11,677 nucleotides of DNA, taken from contig CAXYVC010000083.1 in assembly GCA_964292295.1 (NCBI GenBank), positions 1 to 11,677 on the forward strand, in the 5' to 3' direction. The position numbers and the translations under genes are program-made. The notes under the pieces were generated by a model. It was not told the origin of the DNA and did no database searches. It saw only the letters and a list, made by a program, of their open reading frames with translations. This DNA is from CAXYVC01 sp964292295. Its GTDB lineage: Bacteria > Acidobacteriota > Holophagae > Holophagales > Holophagaceae. Positions 1-6,053 of this stretch are shown here, piece after piece (position 1 is the first letter of the stretch; each line of letters starts with the position of its first letter).

Positions 1-378
1 CTCCACCCGCCGCCATTCTACGCCGCTGTCATCAACAACCAGGGCGGCTTCTACCCCGCCTGCGCCTACCTCGGGGATGCCCGGCGCCACGGCGTGACGG
101 TGCTGGGGCCGGACGTCAACGAGAGCGCGGCGGGCTATGTTTCCACCGGGGACCACCTCCTGCGGGTGGGCCTCGCCTCCATCAAGGGCCTCGCCCAGGC
201 GGACCTGGACCGGCTCCTGAAGAACCGGGCGGCCGAGGGCGGATTTGCGGACCCCCAGGACCTGCAGACCCGCACCAGGATCACCGCGCGGAGCATGGAA
301 CTGCTGGCCCGGGCAGGCGCCTTTGACCGCTGGGCCCCGGACGGCGACCGCACGCGCCTGATGTGGGACAGCGTGGGC
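1..378 (+). pseudogene. DnaE-family DNA polymerase III alpha subunit, internal/C-terminal fragment (DnaE or DnaE2/ImuC)
   Basis: This is a fragment of a C-family replicative or error-prone DNA polymerase. Frame +1 is open from the window edge. It shows the block after the polymerase fingers: a HPPPFYAAVINNQ-like start, GFYPACAYLGDARRHGV, PDVNES, then RVGLASIKGL and the helix-hairpin-helix segment ending in LLARAGAFDRW and RTRLMW. These are hallmark DnaE/DnaE2 strings. Similarity stops at about codon 126 (base 378). DnaE proteins normally continue for roughly 200-300 more residues, including the OB fold, and that part is absent. The reading frame stays open to a stop at 733-735, but codons after 378 are only the antisense of the minus-strand ATPase gene. 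The 5' part lies outside the window. DnaE1 cannot be told from DnaE2 with this fragment. Family call confident; status as a broken gene or chimeric contig is inferred. Confidence 0.8.
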
Positions 379-390
379 GGCCTCGGTGAT
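376..390. other. Breakpoint between dnaE fragment and ATPase gene
   Basis: DnaE similarity on the + strand ends here, and ATPase similarity on the minus strand ends at the same place, so each gene is cut inside its coding region. Neither has a natural stop at the joint. By chance the two frames are in register (antisense codon for codon), so both appear open across the joint. No terminal inverted repeat or target duplication can be recognised in the flanking bases. A deletion, recombination of a circular element, or an assembly chimera would all produce this. Confidence 0.6.
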
Positions 391-696
391 CAATTCCAGG
401 CGCTTGGCGATGACTGTGGGGCTGTCTTCAAGCTCGATGAAGAGCACTGGAGCTGGGGCAACCGGAATCCCGAACACATCGGAACCCGCGGCCTTTCCTG
501 CCGCCAGCTGCATAGCCAGGGTGGTTTTCCCTTCGGGAGGGGGACCCGCCAGAATCCCTGGCTGGCCGCCAGGCAGGATGTCCTGAACAGCCCACTGGAT
601 GGGGAGGCGGGCGAGGGACCCCAGGCCGGCTGGGGTCCACTCGTTGAGGCCGCCATGTTCGCCGTTGGTGGGTTCCGGCGCAGCAGGGCTAGTCAT
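376..696 (-). pseudogene. AAA/RecA-fold ATPase (RepA-like, AAA_25 type), truncated after about 105 residues
   Basis: Start is ATG at 696, overlapping the upstream gene's stop by 8 nt (ATGACTAG), with GAGG about 6 nt upstream. Residues 51-58 are a Walker A (G-PPPE-GKT) and residues 84-91 a Walker B-like strand (VLFIELED). The spacing and the following SPTVIAKRLELI match RepA-like AAA_25 ATPases, which act as plasmid or phage replicative helicase loaders or helicases. ATPase-like sequence ends at about residue 104-107 (base 376-385), where DnaE coding sequence begins on the other strand. The minus frame has no stop and stays open to base 1, but that stretch is the exact antisense of DnaE codons and should not be read as ATPase. 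Family members are usually more than 250 residues, so the sensor and C-terminal parts are missing. It is the third gene of a minus-strand operon. A Sak4- or RadA-like ATPase is an alternative. Confidence 0.72.
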
Positions 697-1144
697 CGTC
701 GTCCTCGGTGGGATCGACGCCTTCCCAGTCGTTGAGTTCCTGGGATTTAGAGGTCTTGTGGCCCGCAGGGGTGGCGCTGACAGCAGCAGGGATTTGCTCC
801 AGCTGGAGGTCTCCGGACTTCTTGTTGGTGCCGAGGACCAAGAAGAGCTGACGGCCTTCCAGGCGTTCGACCAGGGTCTCCCAGTCCGGCTCCGCCTCGA
901 GGGGGAGACCCGCGATCGAATGGAGGGAGTCCACGATGTAGCCGTTGCGCTGGTCGACCACTGGGTGGGCGCCCCAGACCAGCGCGAACTTCACCTCACG
1001 GCTGGAGATGATGAAGGTGAGGGTCAGCATCGGGAGCCCACGCTTGGATGTCTGGCCGAACGTGGCACCGAGGAGGAAGCCACGATGCATGCCGGGCTCG
1101 AGGGCACCAGGCCGCTTGTATCCCAGGGGGGTCCAGGGGCTCAA
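689..1144 (-). CDS. Unknown 151-aa protein, possibly DUF669-like, in replication operon
   Basis: Start is TTG at 1144, overlapping the stop of the upstream HTH gene (TTGA, 4 nt) with a G-rich GGGGGGTGA site just upstream, which points to translational coupling. The end overlaps the ATPase start by 8 nt. The protein has a compact beta-rich core of about residues 18-115 (GFLLGATFGQTSKRGLPMLT, then a strand with VKFALVWG), followed by a low-complexity tail ending in TEDDDD. The pattern of a short strand, GxPML and an aliphatic strand resembles DUF669-type phage/plasmid proteins, which often sit beside AAA ATPases and may bind single-stranded DNA. The acidic C-terminal tail is also typical of ssDNA-binding proteins. 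The similarity is weak, so the functional call is inference; the gene itself is well supported by coupling on both sides. Confidence 0.65.
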   Translation of the reverse strand: MSPWTPLGYKRPGALEPGMHRGFLLGATFGQTSKRGLPMLTLTFIISSREVKFALVWGAHPVVDQRNGYIVDSLHSIAGLPLEAEPDWETLVERLEGRQLFLVLGTNKKSGDLQLEQIPAAVSATPAGHKTSKSQELNDWEGVDPTEDDDD

Positions 1145-1377
1145 CGGTCACCCCCCAGCTTGGCGATGAACTCGAAGACGGCGTCGGCGGAAATCATGCG
1201 CCTACGCCCGATGCGAACCGAGGTGAGGGTGCCGGCCTTGAGCAGCCCGAAGATCGTCGTGCGAGACAGTCCGAGGAGGCTGGCCGTTTCCCGGATGCTG
1301 TAGAGGAGGGGGGAAGCAAGGGACTGCGAAGGTCCCCGCTGGGTTGTCTGGGGTTTGATCGTCTTGCTGGGGTTCAT
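1141..1377 (-). CDS. Excisionase-like winged HTH protein (MerR/HTH_17 fold)
   Basis: This is a 78-residue DNA-binding protein. Residues 26-73 (YSIRETASLLGLSRTTIFGL, then LLKAGTLTSVRIGRRRMIS) give the classic HTH_17/excisionase layout: helix-turn-helix, short wing with the RIGRRR basic turn, then a helix with AVFEFI. Such proteins act as recombination directionality factors, or as small regulators of phages and integrative elements. I chose ATG 1377 because AAAGGAG (1384-1390) lies 6 nt upstream. A longer frame back to 1473 has no ribosome site and a low-complexity extension. Residues 1-25 look disordered. It is the first gene of the operon with the 151-aa protein and the ATPase, so it may control or coordinate their replication module. 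No integrase lies beside it in the window. Whether it is an Xis or a regulator cannot be decided. Confidence 0.8.
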   Translation of the reverse strand: MNPSKTIKPQTTQRGPSQSLASPLLYSIRETASLLGLSRTTIFGLLKAGTLTSVRIGRRRMISADAVFEFIAKLGGDR

Positions 1378-1383
1378 GGAGTG

Positions 1384-1390
1384 CTCCTTT
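1384..1390 (-). promoter_or_regulatory. Ribosome binding site fixing the excisionase start
   Basis: AAAGGAG on the minus strand, 6 nt before ATG 1377. It decides against the longer upstream frame. Confidence 0.7.
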
Positions 1391-1404
1391 GAGCCACCTG
1401 GCTC
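1391..1404. promoter_or_regulatory. 14-bp dyad in the leader of the excisionase operon
   Basis: GAGCCA-CC-TGGCTC is a perfect inverted repeat immediately upstream of the ribosome site. It may be an operator for the operon, possibly autoregulatory. As RNA it could only fold with a small loop. Function is inferred. Confidence 0.4.
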
Positions 1405-1493
1405 AGAGAAGCGCGGGGAAGTTCGCCTTTGTTTTGACTTGTACTTTTGAACCGGCGCCAGGGTGCCAAGCATTGCCTTTGGCGATTTCTCCT

Positions 1494-2210
1494 CTAGGCC
1501 CCGGAGGGGTGCTTCGTTCGCAGCATTCTTGCGATCTGGGTTGGGAAAAATGCTCCCCCGGAAGGGCGGGTAACTCCCTCGTCATAGAGCACTTGTGCAA
1601 TTTCCCTGAGCGAGCGCCCGATTTCCCGTAGTGACCGGACTCTCTCGATCACCGCGCTCTCTGCTGGATCTGGCACGAGGTCAACGCCTTGCGCCCCTTT
1701 GATCAGTCTGAATCCAAAGGGTCTCTTTCCGCCCCGGTATCCATTCTTCTTTTCTGGGGTCGAAGCCATGGCGATTGAAGCGGGGGGCTTCCCGGAAGTT
1801 GGTAGCCGCAGGAGTGCTGCCAGGCACGCATGCACGTCAGCTGCGCTACTTGGGCCGATGCCGTCCTCCACGCTGACGATTCGGCTCTCGGCTTGGCTGA
1901 TGGCACGCAGACATTCCAGTAGCGAATCGGGGTTGGTGGATAGATGGGCCAGCGAAGGGACGATGACAAATGCCCCAGGTTGGAGATATCCCAGCATTGT
2001 TTTGAATGAAATGTCTATTGGGCTGCTCTCGCCACGAATTGGCCAACCTTCCACAATTGGTGGGAAGTCAAGACCGTGGGTTGCGCACCAGCCTTCAATT
2101 AGTTCGCGCAGATGTTCGGCAGACACCATCGGGTCCGACTCGCCCGTCAACTGGGGATCGAGCCGGGCAAAGCCGATTGTCAAAGTTTTATTTATTATTC
2201 GGTGGGCCAT
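1494..2210 (-). CDS. Serine recombinase/resolvase homologue lacking catalytic residues
   Basis: The 238-residue protein has two recognisable parts. Residues 10-120 follow the resolvase fold: LTIGFARLDPQ, then an aliphatic strand GAFVIVPSLAHLS and ending IVSVEDGIG. Residues about 155-238 are a Recombinase/HTH_7-type DNA-binding domain (GGKRPFGFRLIKG, SLREIAQVLYDEG, SGGAFFPTQIARMLR). Aligned by eye to gamma-delta resolvase, Arg8 is kept (R16), but Ser10, the nucleophile, is Asp18. The RLGR motif holding Arg68 and Arg71 is AHLSTN (His89, Thr92). The protein should therefore bind DNA but not cleave it. ATG 2210 is chosen because the domain begins soon after. ATG 2261 is also in frame but would place a 21-bp dyad inside the gene, and neither has a strong ribosome site. 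Its first codons are AT-rich compared with its neighbours. Likely role: regulator or architectural protein acting at the nearby dyads (inferred). Confidence 0.75.
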   Translation of the reverse strand: MAHRIINKTLTIGFARLDPQLTGESDPMVSAEHLRELIEGWCATHGLDFPPIVEGWPIRGESSPIDISFKTMLGYLQPGAFVIVPSLAHLSTNPDSLLECLRAISQAESRIVSVEDGIGPSSAADVHACLAALLRLPTSGKPPASIAMASTPEKKNGYRGGKRPFGFRLIKGAQGVDLVPDPAESAVIERVRSLREIGRSLREIAQVLYDEGVTRPSGGAFFPTQIARMLRTKHPSGA

Positions 2211-2222
2211 GAGGTTTCGCGC

Positions 2223-2243
2223 GTAACGTAGGATCAACGTTAC
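2223..2243. promoter_or_regulatory. 21-bp dyad, copy 1 (GTAACGT-N7-ACGTTAC)
   Basis: Seven-bp arms GTAACGT and ACGTTAC are separated by 7 nt. It lies 13 bp upstream of the recombinase-like ATG at 2210. It has the same 21-bp length and the same outer arms as copy 2, 122 bp away. Likely a binding site for a dimeric DNA-binding protein; the adjacent recombinase-like protein is the obvious candidate (inferred). Confidence 0.6.
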
Positions 2244-2336
2244 AAGCATGCGGGCGTTCAAGCCGCCAAGTCCAGTAAATCAAAGGCAATGGCTGAAAGA
2301 GGATCCGACGCTCAGCCATAGATCTTGAGATGGGCC

Positions 2337-2373
2337 TTCACTGTGTAACGTTGCTTCAACGTTACACAGTGAA
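2337..2373. repeat. Perfect 37-bp palindrome containing 21-bp dyad copy 2
   Basis: Arms TTCACTGTGTAACGTTG (2337-2353) and its exact complement (2357-2373) flank a 3-nt centre, CTT. The inner 21 bp (2345-2365, GTAACGTTG-N3-CAACGTTAC) match copy 1 in design. It could be an operator, a recombination core site, or a replication or transfer hairpin. It lies between the divergently oriented recombinase-like gene and the central operon, so it could regulate both. Confidence 0.75.
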
Positions 2374-2396
2374 ATCAATTTGGGGTGACGATCGTA

Positions 2397-2434
2397 GTGC
2401 ATCCTCGCCCAAAAACGCCCTACATGGGGGGTAG
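2397..2434 (+). promoter_or_regulatory. Bipartite repeat element, copy A
   Basis: GTGCATC, then 16 nt, then CTACAT and a run of six G. It lies 45 bp before the first gene of the central operon. The same arrangement recurs at 8096 and 9622, always upstream of a + strand gene and always with 16 nt between the two blocks. TGCATC and TACATG are 17 nt apart, which is promoter-like spacing. Shared promoter or operator is inferred. Confidence 0.6.
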
Positions 2435-2478
2435 AAGGGGCCACGGTGGTTTTTCCCTTCCAAAACCTGGGAGGCGAC

Positions 2479-2922
2479 ATGCGCGAGGGGGCTTGGATTC
2501 AGTCGGCGAATGGGGCTTGGGCCTGGATCGACGAGCATGCAACCTGGATCCAGCGGCCGGGAAATGCCGAACGCTTGGGGGTGCCGGCCTCTGTCCTCCC
2601 CGCCCTCCGATCCGTGGTGCGGGATTTCAATGGCCGTGGTCGCCGCCAGATTCTCCGCATTGCCATGCAGGCGGGTTTGATTCGCTTCCGGGGACACGGC
2701 ACCCAGTGCACCTTCGAGTCGCGGTTGCCCGTGGCGGAAACCGCCGCGGCGGTGCGGTTCTTCATGGCGGCGCACTGTGGGCCTCAGACCTTCATCCGCA
2801 TCACGGACCTGGCCCAAGGCCTCATGCTGGAAACCTTCTTCGAGGACCTGGACTCGGCACTGCAAAATCCGGCCAAGCTCCAGACGGTCGCCCTACCTGA
2901 CGACGGTGATATCGATGCCTGA
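2479..2922 (+). CDS. Unknown 147-aa protein, first gene of central operon
   Basis: I do not recognise a family with confidence. ATG 2479 follows GGGAGGCGAC, a strong ribosome site, so it is preferred to the in-frame ATG at 2446. The protein starts with a Trp-rich beta-like segment (MREGAWIQSANGAWAWIDE). It then has a short helical region and a GLIRFRGHGTQCTFE strand-turn-strand motif at about residues 65-80. The C-terminal half is mixed alpha/beta and includes TFIRITDL and FFEDLDSAL. It has no signal peptide or membrane segment and is predicted soluble. Its stop overlaps the next start by 8 nt (ATGCCTGA), so it should be translated with the Cys-rich protein that follows. Copy A of the bipartite repeat lies just upstream and is the likely promoter region for the operon. 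Confidence 0.7.
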   Translation: MREGAWIQSANGAWAWIDEHATWIQRPGNAERLGVPASVLPALRSVVRDFNGRGRRQILRIAMQAGLIRFRGHGTQCTFESRLPVAETAAAVRFFMAAHCGPQTFIRITDLAQGLMLETFFEDLDSALQNPAKLQTVALPDDGDIDA

Positions 2923-3337
2923 TCGCCCTTTTCTGCTGCTGCTGGAGGGCGGGCGGTGGCGCTGCCAGCCGCTGACCCCAAGCCCACGGCTCAGTGACCT
3001 CCTGGATGAAGTGCGACGCATCTGGAAGGGTGGTCGGGCTTGGCTCTGTCTACAGGGGGGTGCCATCTGGCCACTGGATCCCGCACTCCCTCCCCTGCGC
3101 CCCCGTGGCTCTCGTCAGGCTGGCTTGTCGCCCTTGGATTCACGATGTGAGGCCTGTGGTTGGGTTCGGGTCCACCCGGAGGGGCGTTGCCTGTGCAACC
3201 CGCGGGAACGCTGCGTGCGTTGCGGTCTGCCCCTGGCGAGTCCCAGGGACCTGCTGGCACCGTCGCGCTTTCGTCCGTCGCAGCACTTCCACGGCATGGT
3301 GCATCGCTGCGTCACGTGGACCCATCTGACCCTGTAA
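2915..3337 (+). CDS. Unknown 140-aa Cys-rich protein with putative zinc-ribbon cluster
   Basis: The start ATG 2915 overlaps the previous stop by 8 nt; the ribosome site is weak, consistent with coupling. The middle holds six cysteines arranged C78-x2-C81, C92-x-C94, C100-x2-C103 (CEACGW, RCLCNPRERCVRCG), a plausible zinc ribbon or knuckle pair. The C-terminus adds a His/Cys-rich stretch (SQHFHGMVHRC; H124, H126, H130, C132), which could supply further ligands. The N-terminal about 70 residues are Trp/Pro-rich and look like a separate small domain. No catalytic motif is visible. It sits 12 nt upstream of the phosphoesterase gene. Possible roles are a metal-binding adaptor or a nucleic-acid-binding partner; neither is demonstrated by sequence. 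Confidence 0.65.
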   Translation: MPDRPFLLLLEGGRWRCQPLTPSPRLSDLLDEVRRIWKGGRAWLCLQGGAIWPLDPALPPLRPRGSRQAGLSPLDSRCEACGWVRVHPEGRCLCNPRERCVRCGLPLASPRDLLAPSRFRPSQHFHGMVHRCVTWTHLTL

Positions 3338-3349
3338 TCCGGAGCCACC

Positions 3350-4015
3350 ATGAAACTTCTTGCCTTCGCCGATCTACATGGCCGCTGGTGGCGGGATGCT
3401 GCCCGCCTGATCCAGGACCTCCACCCCGACTGGGTGGTGCTGTTAGGGGACATGCTGCCGGATTTCGATACGGTTCCGGGCACCGCGCACCGAGCCGCCT
3501 GTCAGACCCGGTTTGTGGCCGATCACGGCGCTGCCTTTATGGGTCCAGGCATTCCGACCCTGGCGATTCGTGGCAACCATGAGGCCGAGGGTTGGACCAT
3601 CCCCGCGGAATGGCAGGGTGTGCCCTCGAACCTTGCCGCACGGCTGGTGTGCTGGCCCGAGTCCACTCCGATCGAGAAGGCCAGTCCCGCCCACGATCCC
3701 ACCGCACCGCCCATCGTCCTGAGCCACTGTCCTCCGCTGGGCTGCCTGGACGGAGCCATGGATGGTGAGGGCATCGGAGATCCTGTTCTTCGCCAGTGGC
3801 TGGAAGCTCCCGCGTGTCCTTCGGGCGGCTTGGTGCTCTGCGGCCATGTTCACGAGGGCTTTGGCCTGGGACGGTGCGGAGATGCCCTCGTGGTGAACGC
3901 TGCGGAAGGCTATGCCCTGCTGGAAACCGCCTCCACGGGGCGCTGGCAGGTGGTGCGCATGGAGCGGATGGAGACCGTGCGGGCCCAACGAGACCTTGAT
4001 GAAACCTGGGACTAG
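3350..4015 (+). CDS. Calcineurin-like metallophosphoesterase
   Basis: The 221-residue protein carries the full metallophosphoesterase motif set: D8-L-H10, G33-D34, G75-N76-H77-E78, S125-H126, and G165-H166-V167-H168. These residues bind the two-metal centre (commonly Mn or Fe) that hydrolyses phosphomonoesters or phosphodiesters. Length is typical of small single-domain members. There is no signal peptide or membrane segment, so it is cytosolic. ATG 3350 follows GGAG with 5-nt spacing, 12 nt after the preceding stop. Substrate cannot be read from sequence: family members act on cyclic nucleotides, nucleic-acid ends, diadenosine polyphosphates or phosphoproteins. Its place in an operon with a sirtuin raises the possibility of a nucleotide- or NAD-derived substrate, but this is inference. 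Residues 37-60 and 80-120 form longer loops that may set specificity. Confidence 0.9.
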   Translation: MKLLAFADLHGRWWRDAARLIQDLHPDWVVLLGDMLPDFDTVPGTAHRAACQTRFVADHGAAFMGPGIPTLAIRGNHEAEGWTIPAEWQGVPSNLAARLVCWPESTPIEKASPAHDPTAPPIVLSHCPPLGCLDGAMDGEGIGDPVLRQWLEAPACPSGGLVLCGHVHEGFGLGRCGDALVVNAAEGYALLETASTGRWQVVRMERMETVRAQRDLDETWD

Positions 4016-4024
4016 GAGCACACC

Positions 4025-4939
4025 ATGAACGACACCCCCAATACCCATGACCGCAAGTCGACCCACCAAGATCTGCTGACGGTGACAACTCCAGAGGAAC
4101 TGCACCAGGTCTCGCTGGAACTGGCCCTCGCGGACCTGCGCAGCCGCATGGTCCTCCCTGAACCCGATACCGGCGATGGGCTCCTGGTCTTGGCATGGAC
4201 CAAACGCCCCCTGTTGTTGGACCTGTTTCTGTCTACGCTTGAGCGGTTTGGCGTCAAAACCGTGGAGGTTCCCGGCAGGACCGTTCCAGATCAAGCTTCG
4301 TGCACCATCCTTCTGGCGACCTGGTTGAGTCACGATGACTTCGTTCGCTTCAAAGCCTGGTCCCCCGTGGCCCATGCCTGGATCCATCACGAGTGCCTGA
4401 CTTCTGGGGCCTCTCTCTCGGGTTTCCAGGATGAACTGAAGGTGCTGCTCACCATGCCCTTTCCCGTGGACACCCATGCGTTGCTGGAGCAGCGGCAGCG
4501 CCTGGCTCAGGCTGCCACGGCGCCACCGAGGGTCATGGAGGATGGCCTCGGATCGGATCTGTCCTTCGACTACACCGCCTTCACCGGTCTGCATCCGGAG
4601 GAGTCCGGGCTCTGCTATTCGCACTGCCATTGGTCGGTGGATTCCGACGACCATGTGGCGTTGAGCGAAGAGCCGCATTGCTGCTGGGAAGTCCACCACA
4701 ATGCCAGGCTCCAGGCGGCAGCACCGATGCTCTACGAGGTCCTGCGGGGAGTGCGCCGCGGGGACCCCGATGCCCAATCCCAGGCAAACGCCGCGCTAAA
4801 TGCGGTGGAAGACGCCGAGTGGAACACCTTCTTTCAGAGCGGCGCGAAATCACCGTTCGGCTACGAGGCAATACACTTCCTGCGTCTGGCCGGTGCACTG
4901 CCGGCGCTCCAAGACGATGGAGTCTGCGACCATGACTAA
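4025..4939 (+). CDS. Unknown 304-aa protein, paralogue-like N-terminus to next gene
   Basis: No family recognised. ATG 4025 follows AGGAG, which overlaps the stop of the phosphoesterase gene. Residues 17-38 (LLTVTTPEELHQVS) match in spacing and identity the start of the next protein (LRDVTTLDDLHRVS), suggesting a shared domain. Residues 52-125 alternate strand and helix (GLLVLAWTK, LLLDLFLSTLERFG, CTILLATWLS). This loosely recalls a Rossmann-like or degenerate helicase C-terminal fold, but no complete motif supports it. Residues 190-226 are rich in His, Cys and Trp (CYSHCHW, HCCWEVHHN) and could bind a metal. The C-terminus is helical and acidic. The gene ends in an 8-nt overlap with the next (ATGACTAA). 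Cytosolic, no membrane segments. Confidence 0.7.
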   Translation: MNDTPNTHDRKSTHQDLLTVTTPEELHQVSLELALADLRSRMVLPEPDTGDGLLVLAWTKRPLLLDLFLSTLERFGVKTVEVPGRTVPDQASCTILLATWLSHDDFVRFKAWSPVAHAWIHHECLTSGASLSGFQDELKVLLTMPFPVDTHALLEQRQRLAQAATAPPRVMEDGLGSDLSFDYTAFTGLHPEESGLCYSHCHWSVDSDDHVALSEEPHCCWEVHHNARLQAAAPMLYEVLRGVRRGDPDAQSQANAALNAVEDAEWNTFFQSGAKSPFGYEAIHFLRLAGALPALQDDGVCDHD

Positions 4940-6053
4940 GCCGTTCAAGGTCCGTCAAGACTGGCGCTACGACTGGCAGGACCTCCGGGATGTGACCACG
5001 CTGGATGATCTTCATCGGGTGAGCTATGGGCGGCTGATGCACCGACTCATCAATGGTCCCTATGCCCTCGACGAGGAGCTTGCCATGATCCGGATCGAGC
5101 CGGTGTTTGGGGCCCCCTCGGATCCGATCCAGGCCCTGCGTGCGCACCTACCAGGGTTCAGCGGGCCCATGGAAATGCTGCCGGCACGGGATGTGGCCAC
5201 TGGACAAAGGGTGTCCATCCTGGCCATGGGTCGCCTGACGGCAGAGGCCTGGTTTCAGCTTCCGGACTGGACCCGACCCAAGATCCTGTTTGGACTGGAT
5301 TCGGCGTTCTCCGAAAACCACCTGCACGCGCTCGTGGAGGATCTGGGGGCCCACCTCACAGAATCCCTGGATCACCCGCTGGATGGGCTCGGCCTGATGG
5401 CGCGCCACCAGTACGGCGTGGCGGACATTCCCGGAATCCGCGAAGGCGTTCCTGCGGTTCCTCCCGTTACGGGACCCAGCGTCGAGGAGTGGGTGCTGAT
5501 GGGTGCCGGTGTCTTCTGGCCGGAGGAAGCCCATGGCTGGGAACCGCACCTGCTTGAGGGAAGGGCGGTGGAGACCACGGTGGGGGGACACCGCATCGCA
5601 GGACGGTATGCACGGCTGGAGATGGGAAGAATGGTCATCCAGCTTCAATCGGATACACCGCACTTCATCACCACCGCCCGTTCAATGGAGACGGATCCTG
5701 ATCACCTGCACGCCTTTGCCGAAACGCAGCTCGAAGCGCTGTTTCGCCTGAGCCTGTTCCTGGCCCCGGACCGATTCCAGCTCCGGGAGGACTTCATTCG
5801 GTTGACCACCCACGTCAGAGCCATGGCCGAATCCCAAGCGCTTTCATGCGAGGGCATTCTCGACACCCGGCAGACGTTCTTCGACACCCTGCCCAAGCGC
5901 CTCGCCAGTCGTGGGGCCAACGCGATCCCCGTCCTGCTGATTCAGCCGACGCCAGAAATCCAGGCCCAGGTGTTGCATCGGATGGGGTTCGGACCCTTCG
6001 CCGTGTGGCCCGGGAATGTGCTGTGGCGGCTCGCACAGGAGGTGGATGGATGA
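4932..6053 (+). CDS. Unknown 373-aa protein, translationally coupled
   Basis: No family recognised. ATG 4932 overlaps the previous stop by 8 nt, with GGAG about 9 nt upstream. Residues 15-39 (WQDLRDVTTLDDLHRVSYGR) share the VTT-x-[DE]-[DE]-L-H-x-VS motif with the preceding protein. Residues 90-145 are alpha/beta (VSILAMGRLTAEAW, KILFGLDSAF, HLHALVEDLGAHL). The region of about 180-260 is beta-rich (GPSVEEWVLMGAGVFW, GGHRIAGRYARLEMG), and the rest is mainly helical up to a final VLLIQPTP segment. No signal peptide, membrane segment or clear catalytic motif. Its stop overlaps the sirtuin start (ATGA), so the two should be produced together. It is the longest protein of the cluster and could be the main effector or scaffold; that is inference only. 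Confidence 0.7.
   Translation: MTKPFKVRQDWRYDWQDLRDVTTLDDLHRVSYGRLMHRLINGPYALDEELAMIRIEPVFGAPSDPIQALRAHLPGFSGPMEMLPARDVATGQRVSILAMGRLTAEAWFQLPDWTRPKILFGLDSAFSENHLHALVEDLGAHLTESLDHPLDGLGLMARHQYGVADIPGIREGVPAVPPVTGPSVEEWVLMGAGVFWPEEAHGWEPHLLEGRAVETTVGGHRIAGRYARLEMGRMVIQLQSDTPHFITTARSMETDPDHLHAFAETQLEALFRLSLFLAPDRFQLREDFIRLTTHVRAMAESQALSCEGILDTRQTFFDTLPKRLASRGANAIPVLLIQPTPEIQAQVLHRMGFGPFAVWPGNVLWRLAQEVDG

Noticed and set aside
599..1303. 234-codon + strand open frame over the minus operon
   Set aside because: The minus strand here carries the HTH motif, three coupled starts and the Walker A ATPase; the + frame is unstructured.
1429..1442. 14-bp match TTGTTTTGACTTGT shared with 10236-10249
   Set aside because: At 10236 it includes a plausible -35, but at 1429 there is no -10 and no + strand gene downstream. 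One 14-bp match in this length could be chance.
1699..2226. 175-codon + strand open frame over the recombinase-like gene
   Set aside because: The minus strand carries recognisable recombinase domains; the + frame has no motif or ribosome site.
3443..4777. 444-codon minus-strand open frame opposite the phosphoesterase and the next gene
   Set aside because: It crosses two + strand genes, one with complete catalytic motifs, and shows no domain of its own. It is an antisense shadow in GC-rich DNA.
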